The position numbers were made by a program, and so were the translations under genes. Below are positions 44,238-52,788 of a DNA stretch of 64,000 nucleotides, piece by piece. Source of the stretch: AP-15 sp963832875 (GTDB lineage: Bacteria; Pseudomonadota; Alphaproteobacteria; ATCC43930; CGMCC-115725); assembly GCA_963832875.1 (NCBI GenBank), contig CAWHWB010000007.1, positions 758,832 to 822,831 on the forward strand, given 5' to 3'. Each line of letters opens with the position of its first letter. Positions within the stretch are counted from its first letter, which is position 1. Below the pieces are notes generated by a model. It was not told where the DNA came from and made no database searches. It was given only the letters and a program-made list of their open reading frames with translations.

Positions 44238-46286
44238 TTGACCTCGGCATTACCAGGATTTTCTGTTCCTCGCCGCCCGCTTTGCGACCGCGCAGATCGT
44301 CTTCGTCCGGCCCGTCCGATCGAGAGTACCGCATCATTGAGCGACGCCCTCGAACCACTGACCCTTGCGACCGGCGACGCGGCTTTGCAGCGCGCGCCCG
44401 CCGACGGCGATGTTGCCGAGCGCCGCCGCGATCTTGCCGATTGTGCGCGGCCCGATGATGAGCGCGCAGCACTTTATTGCCGATTGGCGGAAAGGCTCTT
44501 CTATGACGGCGAGCACGACGCGGCGGTAGACTGCGCCCGCGCTGCCTTTAAACTGCGTCCCCAAGATCAGCCGATTGCCGATTTCTGTGCTTGGCTGTTC
44601 AGCAATTGCCAGCACCATGGCGAGGCGGCGGCGGCCTATGAACGGCTGTTGGAGTGCCGTCCCGGCTGGGCCGCCGGACATCGCCACGCCAGCGGCTCCT
44701 TTGCCGTCGCAGGAGCGAGCGAGCGTGCGGTCGGCCATGCGATCCGGGCCTGCGAGCTCGAGCCGGGCTCGTCGGAGTTCGCGGTTCATGCCGGCGGTCT
44801 TCTCGCCTCGCTCGGCCGGCATGCTGACGCGCTCGTGCATCTGACGCGCGCCGCCGAGATCTGCCCCGCCGACGCCACGGTTCTGCGCCAGCTGTCGGCG
44901 GCGGCTTTTGCTGTCGACGACGCCGAAAACGCGCTGGCGCTGGCATTGCGCGCCCATGCCGTGGCGCCCGCCGACCGCGCCGCCGCATTCCACGCGGCCG
45001 AATTGCTGTTGCGTTCGGATCGGTTTGACGAGGCAGCCGAGATCGTCACCGTCAACCTTGCGGCCGCCGGCGACGACCACACCGCCTATCGTATGCTGTC
45101 GGCGGCGCAGATGATGCGCGGCCAGATCGAGAGCGCGATCGAGGCGATCGACCGGGCGCTGGCATTGACCCCCGCGGTGGCAGAATATCATTTGCACCGC
45201 GGCAACCTGCTCTATCGGCTCGGCCATTTCGACGAAGCGGCGGCGGCGCTCGACCAGGCTGCCTCGCTCGATCCGGGAAACCCGGCGGCGAGGCGCTCGC
45301 AGCTGGCCGTCTATCTCGACAGCGGCCGATTTCGCGAGGCGCTCACGGTCGGCGGCGAGCTGATCCGCAGCGCCCCCGACAATGAAGAATACGCGCGAGC
45401 CGTGCTGCAGGCATTGAACCGCCGGCTCGAAACCATCGACGGCGATTACATCGTTATCGGCGAGCGCTGCCCGCGGCCGGACCGTACGCCCCGGCAGCAG
45501 CCCGGCTATTGGTCGGCATTGCGCACGCAGTGCCGGGTGGTGCATGCATTGATCGTGCGCGAAACCCGCACCCGGTTCGGCAACTCGACCCTCGGCTACG
45601 GCTGGGCATTGCTCGAGCCGATCCTGCACATCCTGACCTTGTCTCTGTTCTTCGCCGTGCTGATGCATGGCCGGCCGCCGATCGGCACCCAGTTTTTCAT
45701 TTTCTATTACACCGGGATCATCCCCTATCACCTGTTCGTTCATACCAGCAGCAGCATGACCTTTGCCGTGACCAGCAACGGCTCGCTGCTGCAATTGCCG
45801 TTGGTCAGCACCTTCGACGTGCTTCTCGCACGGGCCTTGCTCGAGCTGGTGACAGATCTTCTGGTGGCCGTCATTCTGCTCGCGGGCTTTGGGGCGCTCG
45901 GGCTCGGCACCATGCCCGACAATTTTGCCGGCGTATCCGCGTCGCTCGCCGCGGTCTGGATATTCGGCTGCGGCTGCGGCTTTATGAATGCTGTCATCAC
46001 CGGCTTCTTCAAGTCTTGGGACAAGATTTGGACCCAGGTGACCCGGCTGTTATATTTCTGCTCCGGCATCTTCTACGTTCCGGGCAATATGCCGGATTGG
46101 ATCCGCAATATCCTCGCCTGGAACCCGGTGCTGCACGCCGTCGACTGGTTCCGGTCGAGCTTTTTCCTGGATTACGAGCCGCATTGGCTCGATCGCACCT
46201 ATCTCGCCAGCCTGGCCGGGCTGGCGCTGCTGGCGGGGTTGGCGCTCGAGCGCTGCCTGCGCCGCAAACTCTACGAACCGCTGTGA
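44238..46286 (+). CDS. TPR-repeat domain fused to KpsM/Wzm-type ABC-2 polysaccharide export permease
   Basis: A 682-residue fusion. Residues about 60-400 form tetratricopeptide repeats (ALYCRLAERLFYDGEHDAAV, HRGNLLYRLGHFDEAAAALD and similar). From about 424 the sequence becomes an ABC-2 permease of the capsule/O-antigen type: ALIVRETRTRFGNSTLGYGW, ILTLSLFFAVLMHGRPPIG and six hydrophobic segments ending near RRKLYEPL. The permease half alone has the length of KpsM. The TTG at 44238 is a weak start, so the exact N-terminus is uncertain. The stop overlaps the ATPase GTG by GTGA. TPR-Wzm fusions are not typical and imply scaffold or regulator recruitment at the exporter. Confidence 0.88.
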   Translation: MTSALPGFSVPRRPLCDRADRLRPARPIESTASLSDALEPLTLATGDAALQRAPADGDVAERRRDLADCARPDDERAALYCRLAERLFYDGEHDAAVDCARAAFKLRPQDQPIADFCAWLFSNCQHHGEAAAAYERLLECRPGWAAGHRHASGSFAVAGASERAVGHAIRACELEPGSSEFAVHAGGLLASLGRHADALVHLTRAAEICPADATVLRQLSAAAFAVDDAENALALALRAHAVAPADRAAAFHAAELLLRSDRFDEAAEIVTVNLAAAGDDHTAYRMLSAAQMMRGQIESAIEAIDRALALTPAVAEYHLHRGNLLYRLGHFDEAAAALDQAASLDPGNPAARRSQLAVYLDSGRFREALTVGGELIRSAPDNEEYARAVLQALNRRLETIDGDYIVIGERCPRPDRTPRQQPGYWSALRTQCRVVHALIVRETRTRFGNSTLGYGWALLEPILHILTLSLFFAVLMHGRPPIGTQFFIFYYTGIIPYHLFVHTSSSMTFAVTSNGSLLQLPLVSTFDVLLARALLELVTDLLVAVILLAGFGALGLGTMPDNFAGVSASLAAVWIFGCGCGFMNAVITGFFKSWDKIWTQVTRLLYFCSGIFYVPGNMPDWIRNILAWNPVLHAVDWFRSSFFLDYEPHWLDRTYLASLAGLALLAGLALERCLRRKLYEPL

Positions 46287-46948
46287 TCCGCCTCGAACGC
46301 GTGGTCAAGGCCTATCGCACCCGCGGCGGCGGTCGCAGGGTCGTGCTCGACAATGCCAATGCAGTGTTTAAGTCGGGGCACAATTTTGGCATCCTCGGGG
46401 CCAACGGCGCCGGAAAATCGACGCTGATTCGCTTGCTCGCCGGGTCTGAGCTGCCCGATCGCGGGGTGGTCCGGCGCTGGGCCCGCGTGTCGTTTCCGCT
46501 CGGCTTCGGCGGCACCTTTCACGGCGCCCTCTCCGGGCGCGAGAACGCGGCGTTCATCGCGCGTATCTATGGCGCGGCAATGCGCCCGACGATTGGCTTT
46601 GTCGAAGAGTTCTCCGAACTCGGCGAATACTTCGACATGCCGGTCAACACCTATTCCGCCGGAATGCGGGCGCGACTCGCCTTCGCCGCCTGCCTGGCCA
46701 TCGATTTCGAAGTCTATTTGATCGACGAGGTTACCGAAATCGGCGACCAGCGGTTTCGCCGCAAATGCGCCGAGGCGTTCCGGGCGCGGATGGCGCATTC
46801 CGACATCATCCTCGTATCCCACAACCCGCAGACGATCCGGCAATATTGCGACCGCGGCGCGATCCTCGCCGACGGTGCGCTCTCGCTGTACGGCGATGTC
46901 GGCTCGGCACTGACGCGCTATCATCGCATGCTGCAGGACGCCCTCTGA
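46283..46948 (+). CDS. KpsT/Wzt-type polysaccharide export ATPase
   Basis: A 221-residue ATP-binding cassette: Walker A GANGAGKST (residues 39-47), signature YSAGMRARLAFA, Walker B VYLIDEVTEIGD, and switch SHNP. The short length without a C-terminal carbohydrate-binding domain fits KpsT rather than Wzt of the O-antigen type. It starts with GTG within the stop of the permease (GTGA) and its own stop overlaps the next start (TGATG), so the three genes are translationally coupled. Confidence 0.93.
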   Translation: MIRLERVVKAYRTRGGGRRVVLDNANAVFKSGHNFGILGANGAGKSTLIRLLAGSELPDRGVVRRWARVSFPLGFGGTFHGALSGRENAAFIARIYGAAMRPTIGFVEEFSELGEYFDMPVNTYSAGMRARLAFAACLAIDFEVYLIDEVTEIGDQRFRRKCAEAFRARMAHSDIILVSHNPQTIRQYCDRGAILADGALSLYGDVGSALTRYHRMLQDAL

Positions 46949-48219
46949 TGGCGCAGACGGCGCTGGCGAGGCGCGATGACGCCGCCGGGCCCGAGACGGC
47001 CGAGCGCGCCGCGGCGCCGGTCGCCTTGGCGCGGGTCCTTGGCCTGGCTCGCCGCGCGCCGGAGGGCGAAGTCGCAGTTTTCGGCGAGCATGGTTCGCGG
47101 TGGAGCCCGGCTGCAGGGCGGCGTCATATCGCCTACACCTGGATCTCGTTCGTGCTCGTCGTGGTGCTGCCGGTCGCGGTCGCGGCGGCTTATTATTTCT
47201 TCGTCGCCGCCGACCAGTATGTCGTCGAGTTTCGCTTTGGCTTGCGCTCGGCCGAGCCGGCTCGCGCCGAACCCGGCGGATTGCTGCAACAAGGAGCGGC
47301 ACCATTGCAGATCGGGCTCGATTCCTATGTCGTCGCGCAATACATCCGCAGCCGCGCGATTGTCGACGAGCTCGACCGCACCCTCGATCTGCGGCGGATG
47401 TTTTCGCCGCCGGCGGCCGATTGGCTGGCCCGGCTGCACCTGCCGGTGCCGATCGAAGAACTGGTGGCCTATTGGCGAGGACAGATCGACGCGTTCTTCG
47501 ATCCGACCAACGGCACGATCGTGGTCCGCGCCCGCGCTTTCACCCCGCAGGATGCGCTCGCACTGGCGCGAGGCATTCTCGCCTCATCCGAGCGGCTGGT
47601 GAACGGCCTGTCGGCGCGGGCGCGACGCGACGCCGTGCGCAATTCCGCAGACGAGGTGCAGGAGGCCGAGCGCCGTCTGACCGCCGCGCTGGGCCGACTG
47701 CGCGATTATCGCGACAAAGAGGCTTTGATCGATCCGAACAAATCGGCCGATGCGCAAACCGCGCTCGCCGGTCGGCTGCGGGACGAGTTGGTCCGCGCCG
47801 GCACCGAGCTGTCGACCCTGAAGACGTTCGTGCGCGCCGATGCGCCCGCCGTCCAGATCCTGGAGGCGCGGATCCGGTCGCTCGAGACCCAGCAGCAAGC
47901 GGTCGACAGCGAGATCACCGACACCGCCGAGACGCGCACGCAGACGCTGTCCGCGAAGATGGGTTCCTATGAAGAACTCGAAAGCGGACGGCGCTTTGCC
48001 GAGAATGCCTATCAGCACGCACTCGAGGGGCTCGACCGCGCGCGCATCAATGCCGACCGCCAGCAAATCTACGTCGCCGATTTCGTCCAGCCGAGCCTGC
48101 CAGAGGAGGCGCTCTATCCGCGCCGGCTGCGCGCGCTGGGCGTCGCGTTTCTGATTGCCTTTACCGTCTGGGCGATCGGCGGGCTGACCATCCGGTCGGT
48201 GCGAGATCACCTGTTATAG
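46948..48219 (+). CDS. KpsE/Wza-associated polysaccharide export inner membrane protein
   Basis: A 423-residue protein with a transmembrane helix at about residues 61-85 (IAYTWISFVLVVVLPVAVAA), a long periplasmic region with two coiled-coil stretches (DEVQEAERRLTAALGRLRDY, RIRSLETQQQAVDSEITD), and a second C-terminal helix (LGVAFLIAFTVWAIGGL). This is the KpsE/BexC/Wzz-like polysaccharide co-polymerase layout. ATG overlaps the ATPase stop. It would link the ABC exporter to an outer membrane channel, which is not present in this window. Confidence 0.9.
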   Translation: MAQTALARRDDAAGPETAERAAAPVALARVLGLARRAPEGEVAVFGEHGSRWSPAAGRRHIAYTWISFVLVVVLPVAVAAAYYFFVAADQYVVEFRFGLRSAEPARAEPGGLLQQGAAPLQIGLDSYVVAQYIRSRAIVDELDRTLDLRRMFSPPAADWLARLHLPVPIEELVAYWRGQIDAFFDPTNGTIVVRARAFTPQDALALARGILASSERLVNGLSARARRDAVRNSADEVQEAERRLTAALGRLRDYRDKEALIDPNKSADAQTALAGRLRDELVRAGTELSTLKTFVRADAPAVQILEARIRSLETQQQAVDSEITDTAETRTQTLSAKMGSYEELESGRRFAENAYQHALEGLDRARINADRQQIYVADFVQPSLPEEALYPRRLRALGVAFLIAFTVWAIGGLTIRSVRDHLL

Positions 48220-48259
48220 GCGGCAGCAGCGCAGCGACGGCCGGCGGGAGCGAAAAAGC

Positions 48260-49690
48260 ATGGCGAGCGTCGAGTTCGAAACCACCAGACCCTTGCTGTT
48301 CCCGGCCGGCGCGGTCCGCGCGCCGCCGTTTGCCGCGGCCCGTCATGCAACCCGCCGACGCCTGGCTCTCGTCTCGACCTATAGCGATTTGTGCGGGATC
48401 GCCGCCTATTCGAGAAGCCTCGAAACCCAACTCGCCGATGCTTTCGAGGTCACCGTCTTCGATCTGAACCAATTTCTGCTGCGTGCCACCCACGCTCGCG
48501 TGCGCCGCTTCGCCGACCGCCACATCCAGGAGATTTGTCGGGAAATCAGGGAGTTCGACGCGGTCAACCTGCAGCTGGAACACGGCACGTTGGGCCGCGC
48601 CTGCCGCGACATCTTCCGCCGGTTCACCTGGATCGCCCGAGCGGCGCCGCAGCTTTCGGTGACGTTTCACACGGTGTTCGAAGCCGAAGAGTTCGATCTC
48701 AGGCGATTTTTCGGGCAGATCCTCAGCCTCAACTTCGGAAAGGCGATCAGCCTGCGTTCGGAATACAACCGCGCCCACCTGTTGTCGGCCGGCATCGCCA
48801 CCCATCTGCGCCGCGCCCAGCGGTTGAAGCCGGTTGCCGTCATCGTCCACACTCGCCGCGAGCTGTGGCACATGAGGTATGTCCACGGCTTGCGCAATGT
48901 TTACGATCACCCGCTGTCGTTTCTGAGCGAGGACCAGGCCGACGAGGTCCGCCGCAGCGCGTCGCGCGACAAGTTCCCGTTGCTGGACCGGGTCCCGAGC
49001 GACGCGAAGCTCGTCGGAATCTTCGGATTTTTCGGGCGCTACAAAGGTTTCGATACCGTCATCCGGGCCTTGCATCACCTGCCGAAGAATTACCATTTGC
49101 TGATTTTTGGCGGTGTCCATCCCAACGAAATCAAGCGGCACCAGCCGATCGATCCGGTGGTATCCTCGCTGTTCGAGGCCGGCTATGTCGACACCAACAT
49201 CGCCGATCGGATGCGGTCCGGCGCGGGGCGCGGCGCGCCCACGGTCTCGGTTGCCGTTGACAGCTCGATGCGCGACCTTTTGGTCGGCCATCCCAAGGAT
49301 CTGTCACAGCGGATTCATTTTCTCGGCGCCACCAGCGACGCCGAATTTCTGTCCGGGATGGCGGTTTGCGACACCGTCGTCTTCCCCTATCTCGAGGTCG
49401 GCCAATCCTCGTCCGGTCCGATCTCGCAGGCGCTCGAGCTCGGCTGCCGGGTGATCGCCTCGCGCACCCACACGTTTCTGCAATTCGGCCGCTATCATCC
49501 GGACGCGATCGAATACTTCGATATCGGCAATCATCTAGAGTTGGCCGCCCGCATCCTGGCGCGGCCGCAATACGACCCGCACAGCCGCCAGCTCGCTTAC
49601 AACGTCGAAACCAACAAGGCGGTCTACCTCGCCGCCAACGGCGTTGCGCCCAAGAAGATCCGGCCGGCAGCCAACCGCTCCCCCAGGTAA
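48260..49690 (+). CDS. glycosyltransferase (GT4-like, GT-B fold)
   Basis: A 476-residue glycosyltransferase following KpsE by 40 bp. The C-terminal GT4 domain shows LVGIFGFFGRYKGFDTVIRA (donor-domain start), HLLIFGGVHPNE, IHFLGATSDAEFLSGMAVCD, and YLEVGQSSSGPISQALELGC with the conserved Glu-rich loop. The N-terminal half (LALVSTYSDLCGIAAYSRSL) is the acceptor domain. It should add a sugar to a capsule or exopolysaccharide chain. Last gene of the export operon. Confidence 0.88.
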   Translation: MASVEFETTRPLLFPAGAVRAPPFAAARHATRRRLALVSTYSDLCGIAAYSRSLETQLADAFEVTVFDLNQFLLRATHARVRRFADRHIQEICREIREFDAVNLQLEHGTLGRACRDIFRRFTWIARAAPQLSVTFHTVFEAEEFDLRRFFGQILSLNFGKAISLRSEYNRAHLLSAGIATHLRRAQRLKPVAVIVHTRRELWHMRYVHGLRNVYDHPLSFLSEDQADEVRRSASRDKFPLLDRVPSDAKLVGIFGFFGRYKGFDTVIRALHHLPKNYHLLIFGGVHPNEIKRHQPIDPVVSSLFEAGYVDTNIADRMRSGAGRGAPTVSVAVDSSMRDLLVGHPKDLSQRIHFLGATSDAEFLSGMAVCDTVVFPYLEVGQSSSGPISQALELGCRVIASRTHTFLQFGRYHPDAIEYFDIGNHLELAARILARPQYDPHSRQLAYNVETNKAVYLAANGVAPKKIRPAANRSPR

Positions 49691-49827
49691 GGCGCGGGTC
49701 GCAGACCGCTCGCGTGGGCCGCTCGCGCGCGGCGTCGACCCGGCGTCGACAAGGGCCGGCGGCGGTCCTATGATGCCGCGGTCAAAGACGACCGCACCGG
49801 CGAGCGCCCGAACCGAGGAGAGGCAAA

Positions 49828-50973
49828 ATGAAGAATGGTTACCGCGTCTACGATGCCGACACCCATGTCAACCCGGCCGCCGAGGTGCTCGAGCGTTATG
49901 TCGATCCTGGCTTTCGCGCGCGGTTGCCCGAACTCGCGCCCTATCGCGTGCCGGTCGGTCAGGCGGTCGAAGGCAAGAGCGAACTGCACAACTACCGCGT
50001 CGGCGTCAAATATTACCGGCGGGTTCTGGGCGAGAAGGCGCCACGCGAGACATTCACCGGCCGTGACACGCAGTGGATGGGCACCAAGAAGCCTCGGCCC
50101 GGCATCCAGGACGACCAGGCGGGCAACCGCGTCGCCGACATGGATGATGAGGGCACCGACGTCCATTTTTTGATCCCGACCTCCTGGCTCAGCCTCGTCG
50201 GGGTCGACGATCCGACGCTCGAAACCGGCATCATCCGCGCCTATCACCGCCATATGGCTGATTTCTGCGGCGATTACCCCGACCGGCTGAAGAGCATGAT
50301 CGTCGCCTCGTCGCGCGATGTGCCGGAGGCGGTGCGCGAGATCCGCGAATGGGGCAAGTCCAAATGGGCAGTCGCGGTCATGCCGCTGCTGGCCAAGGAC
50401 ATGCCGGCCGACCACCCCGATCTGTACCCGATCTGGCAGGCCGCCGCCGACCATGATTTGCCGATCGCCAACCACAGCTTTACCTGGACGCCGCCCTATT
50501 ACCCGGGCTACCTCGATCTGTGGGAGAACATCTTTATCGGCCGCGCCGCGGCTCACCCGTGGGGTGCGATGCGGTTTGTCGCCTCGTTTATCGGCGGCGG
50601 GCTGTTCGACCGCTACCCGTTGCGCATGGGGGTGCTCGAATGCGGCTTTGGCTGGCTGCCGTTCTGGGCGCGGCGGCTCGACGAGCAGGCGGTCTATGTC
50701 GGCGGCATTGCACCCTTGAAGCAAAAGCCGAGCGAATACATGGCGAGCGGCCGGTTCTTCTGCAGCATCGAGCACCACGAAGGCGAGGACATGTTCAACT
50801 ACGTCACCCAATTCCTCGGTGAAGACATGCTGATGTACGCCTCCGACTATCCGCATTCGGAATGCCAGTTCCCGAACTCGGTCGACAACATCATCGCCTG
50901 GCAGAGCCTGAAGGGCGACACCAAAAAGAAGCTCCTCGCCGGCAACGCCGACCGCTTCTTCAAGCAGACCTGA
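49828..50973 (+). CDS. amidohydrolase family 2 (ACMSD-like) protein, copy 1
   Basis: A 381-residue TIM-barrel amidohydrolase-2 protein. Metal motif near the start YDADTHVNPAAEVLERY, Asp11/His13 in DADTH; later IANHSFTWTPPYYPGY and the C-terminal YASDYPHSECQFPNS with the conserved Asp. The family includes ACMSD and LigW-type decarboxylases of aromatic ring-cleavage products. It is paired with a tandem paralogue at 51205, about 75% alike by eye. GAGG precedes the ATG at 49828. Substrate unknown; a decarboxylase or hydrolase of a ring-fission product is likely given the cluster. Confidence 0.88.
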   Translation: MKNGYRVYDADTHVNPAAEVLERYVDPGFRARLPELAPYRVPVGQAVEGKSELHNYRVGVKYYRRVLGEKAPRETFTGRDTQWMGTKKPRPGIQDDQAGNRVADMDDEGTDVHFLIPTSWLSLVGVDDPTLETGIIRAYHRHMADFCGDYPDRLKSMIVASSRDVPEAVREIREWGKSKWAVAVMPLLAKDMPADHPDLYPIWQAAADHDLPIANHSFTWTPPYYPGYLDLWENIFIGRAAAHPWGAMRFVASFIGGGLFDRYPLRMGVLECGFGWLPFWARRLDEQAVYVGGIAPLKQKPSEYMASGRFFCSIEHHEGEDMFNYVTQFLGEDMLMYASDYPHSECQFPNSVDNIIAWQSLKGDTKKKLLAGNADRFFKQT

Positions 50974-50999
50974 GTGCGTTCGGCAGCAACACAAACAAA

Positions 51000-51115
51000 C
51001 ATCCGTCGCCCTCGCGAAAGCGGGGTCCCAGAGCTTGCGTCTGCGCCTCGGATGAACCGGGGGCAACAGCACGGTACCCGAGGCCCTGGATGGCCCGCTT
51101 TCGCGGGAATGACGA
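51000..51115. repeat. dispersed intergenic repeat
   Basis: Between the tandem amidohydrolases. Inverted halves GCGAAAGCGGGGTCCCAGAG and GGCCCGCTTTCGCGGGAATG. Related fragments at 6999-7025, 54188-54215 and 54890-54975 share the CGCGGGAATGACG end. The family is common between genes of such genomes. Confidence 0.65.
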
Positions 51116-51204
51116 GGAGGCGGGTGGGTTTGCAAGCGTCGGCTGTTCAATAGCAGTAGCCGCGAAGGCAAATTGCGGCGGGAACCGTGGAAGGGAGGAA
51201 CAGC

Positions 51205-52344
51205 ATGAAGAACGGGTTGCGCGTTTTTGACGCCGACACCCATGTCAACCCCGCCGCCGAGGTGCTCGAGCGCTACGTCGATCCCGGTTTTCGCCCGCGG
51301 CTCGCCGAATTGGCGCAATACCGGTCGCCGGTCTCACGCGAGGCGGACGGCCTCCACAATTATCGCGTCGCGACCAAATACTATCGCCGGGTCCTCGGTG
51401 AGGCGGCGGCGCGCGAGACCTTCAGCGGCCGCGAGTCGCAATGGCGCGGCGGCAAGACGCCGCGGCCCGGGGTGCAGGACGACAAGCCCGCAAACCGCGT
51501 CGAGGACATGGACGACGAGGGGACCGACGTTCATTTCCTGATCCCCGGCTCGTGGATGAGCCTTCTCGGCCTGCCCGACCCCTCGTTCGAAGTCGGAATG
51601 ATCCGCGCCTATCACCGTCACATGGCGGATTTTTGCGCGCCGTTCCCGGACCGGCTGAAAGGCTTGATCGTCGCCTCCGGGCGCAACGTCGACGAGGCGG
51701 TGCGTGAGATCCGCGAATGGGGAAATTCGAAATGGGCGGTGGCGGTCAAGCCGATGTTGCACATGGATATCCCGCCCGACCATCCCGATCTCGACCCGAT
51801 CTGGCGGGCCGCCGAGGACCACGGCCTGCCGATCGCCCATCATAGCTCGACCTGGAACCCGCCTTACTATCCGGGCTACCGCGACGTCTGGGACAACATC
51901 TTCCTCGGTCGTCTGGCCTCGCATCCCTGGGGGGCGATGCGATTCGTCGCCGCCTTTATCGGCGGCGGGATCCTCGATCGCTACCCGGGCCTGCGCCTCG
52001 CAGTGCTCGAATGCGGCTTTGGCTGGCTGCCGTTCTGGGCGCGGCGTATGGACGAGCAGGCGGTCTATGTCGGCGGCGTCGCACCACTAAAGCACAGGCC
52101 CAGCGAATACATCTCCGGCGGCCGGTTTTTCTGCAGCATTGAGCACCAAGAGGGCGAGGACATGTTCGCCCATGTCACGCAGCTCCTCGGCGACGACATA
52201 CTGATGTACGCCTCCGACTATCCGCACTCGGAATGCCAGTTCCCGAATTCGATCGATAACATCCTCGCTTGGCAGACCTTGCAGCCCGACACCCGGAAAA
52301 AGCTGCTATGGGACAACGCTGCCCGCTTCTTCAAGCAGACTTGA
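51205..52344 (+). CDS. amidohydrolase family 2 (ACMSD-like) protein, copy 2
   Basis: A 379-residue paralogue of the preceding gene, with the same landmarks: FDADTHVNPAAEVLERYVDP, MDDEGTDVHFLIPGSWMSLL, IAHHSSTWNPPYYPGY and YASDYPHSECQFPNS. The pair is a tandem duplication with a repeat inserted in the 231-bp spacer. Divergence is concentrated in the 35-70 region and around 165-185, which may reflect different substrates. The ATG at 51205 follows GGAGGAA. Confidence 0.88.
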   Translation: MKNGLRVFDADTHVNPAAEVLERYVDPGFRPRLAELAQYRSPVSREADGLHNYRVATKYYRRVLGEAAARETFSGRESQWRGGKTPRPGVQDDKPANRVEDMDDEGTDVHFLIPGSWMSLLGLPDPSFEVGMIRAYHRHMADFCAPFPDRLKGLIVASGRNVDEAVREIREWGNSKWAVAVKPMLHMDIPPDHPDLDPIWRAAEDHGLPIAHHSSTWNPPYYPGYRDVWDNIFLGRLASHPWGAMRFVAAFIGGGILDRYPGLRLAVLECGFGWLPFWARRMDEQAVYVGGVAPLKHRPSEYISGGRFFCSIEHQEGEDMFAHVTQLLGDDILMYASDYPHSECQFPNSIDNILAWQTLQPDTRKKLLWDNAARFFKQT

Positions 52345-52581
52345 TTCGGTGGTATGCGATCGAGGGGTAGAGGCATATCGTATAGACGAGGTGCAGACCG
52401 AGACGATGACTTAAAAGCCCACGGGAATCGTGGAAACGTTCGGGCGGATTACCATTACTTGCGCGAACGACTTCACGCGGCGATTGCCGAGGCGGCGGTG
52501 GCGCTGCTAGCTGGCGCGATCGTCGTTGTCGAGGATTTCGCATTAATGAGCGAGATGGGCAAAAAAAGGGGGATGCCAGGC

Positions 52582-52788
52582 TCAGTTTGTGTCGCGGATT
52601 TCGGCGATGTCTTGGGCGAAGATCATGTCTTCGCTGCCGACGACCGAGGGGTCAGTGGGCGATGACAGATAGCGGGCGAAGACCCAGACGCCGTCTAGCG
52701 GGTTCGAAACGATTTCGGCGACGGCGCCGTCGACCAGCACAATCTGCATGCCCGGGGTCAGCAGCCGGGTGTTGACGATTTCGCTCAT
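52582..52788 (-). CDS. small conserved-type protein coupled to ring-hydroxylating dioxygenase
   Basis: A 68-residue protein: MSEIVNTRLLTPGMQIVLVD, then DGVWVFARYLSSPTDPSVVG. It starts with an ATG overlapping the alpha-subunit stop (ATGA), so it is translated from the same message. No family recognised. Small open frames in this position could encode an accessory or stability factor for the oxygenase. Confidence 0.6.
   Translation of the reverse strand: MSEIVNTRLLTPGMQIVLVDGAVAEIVSNPLDGVWVFARYLSSPTDPSVVGSEDMIFAQDIAEIRDTN

Noticed and set aside
44334..45794. A 486-codon minus-strand frame opposite the TPR-permease gene
   Set aside because: Antisense to TPR repeats and a permease; no recognisable motif.
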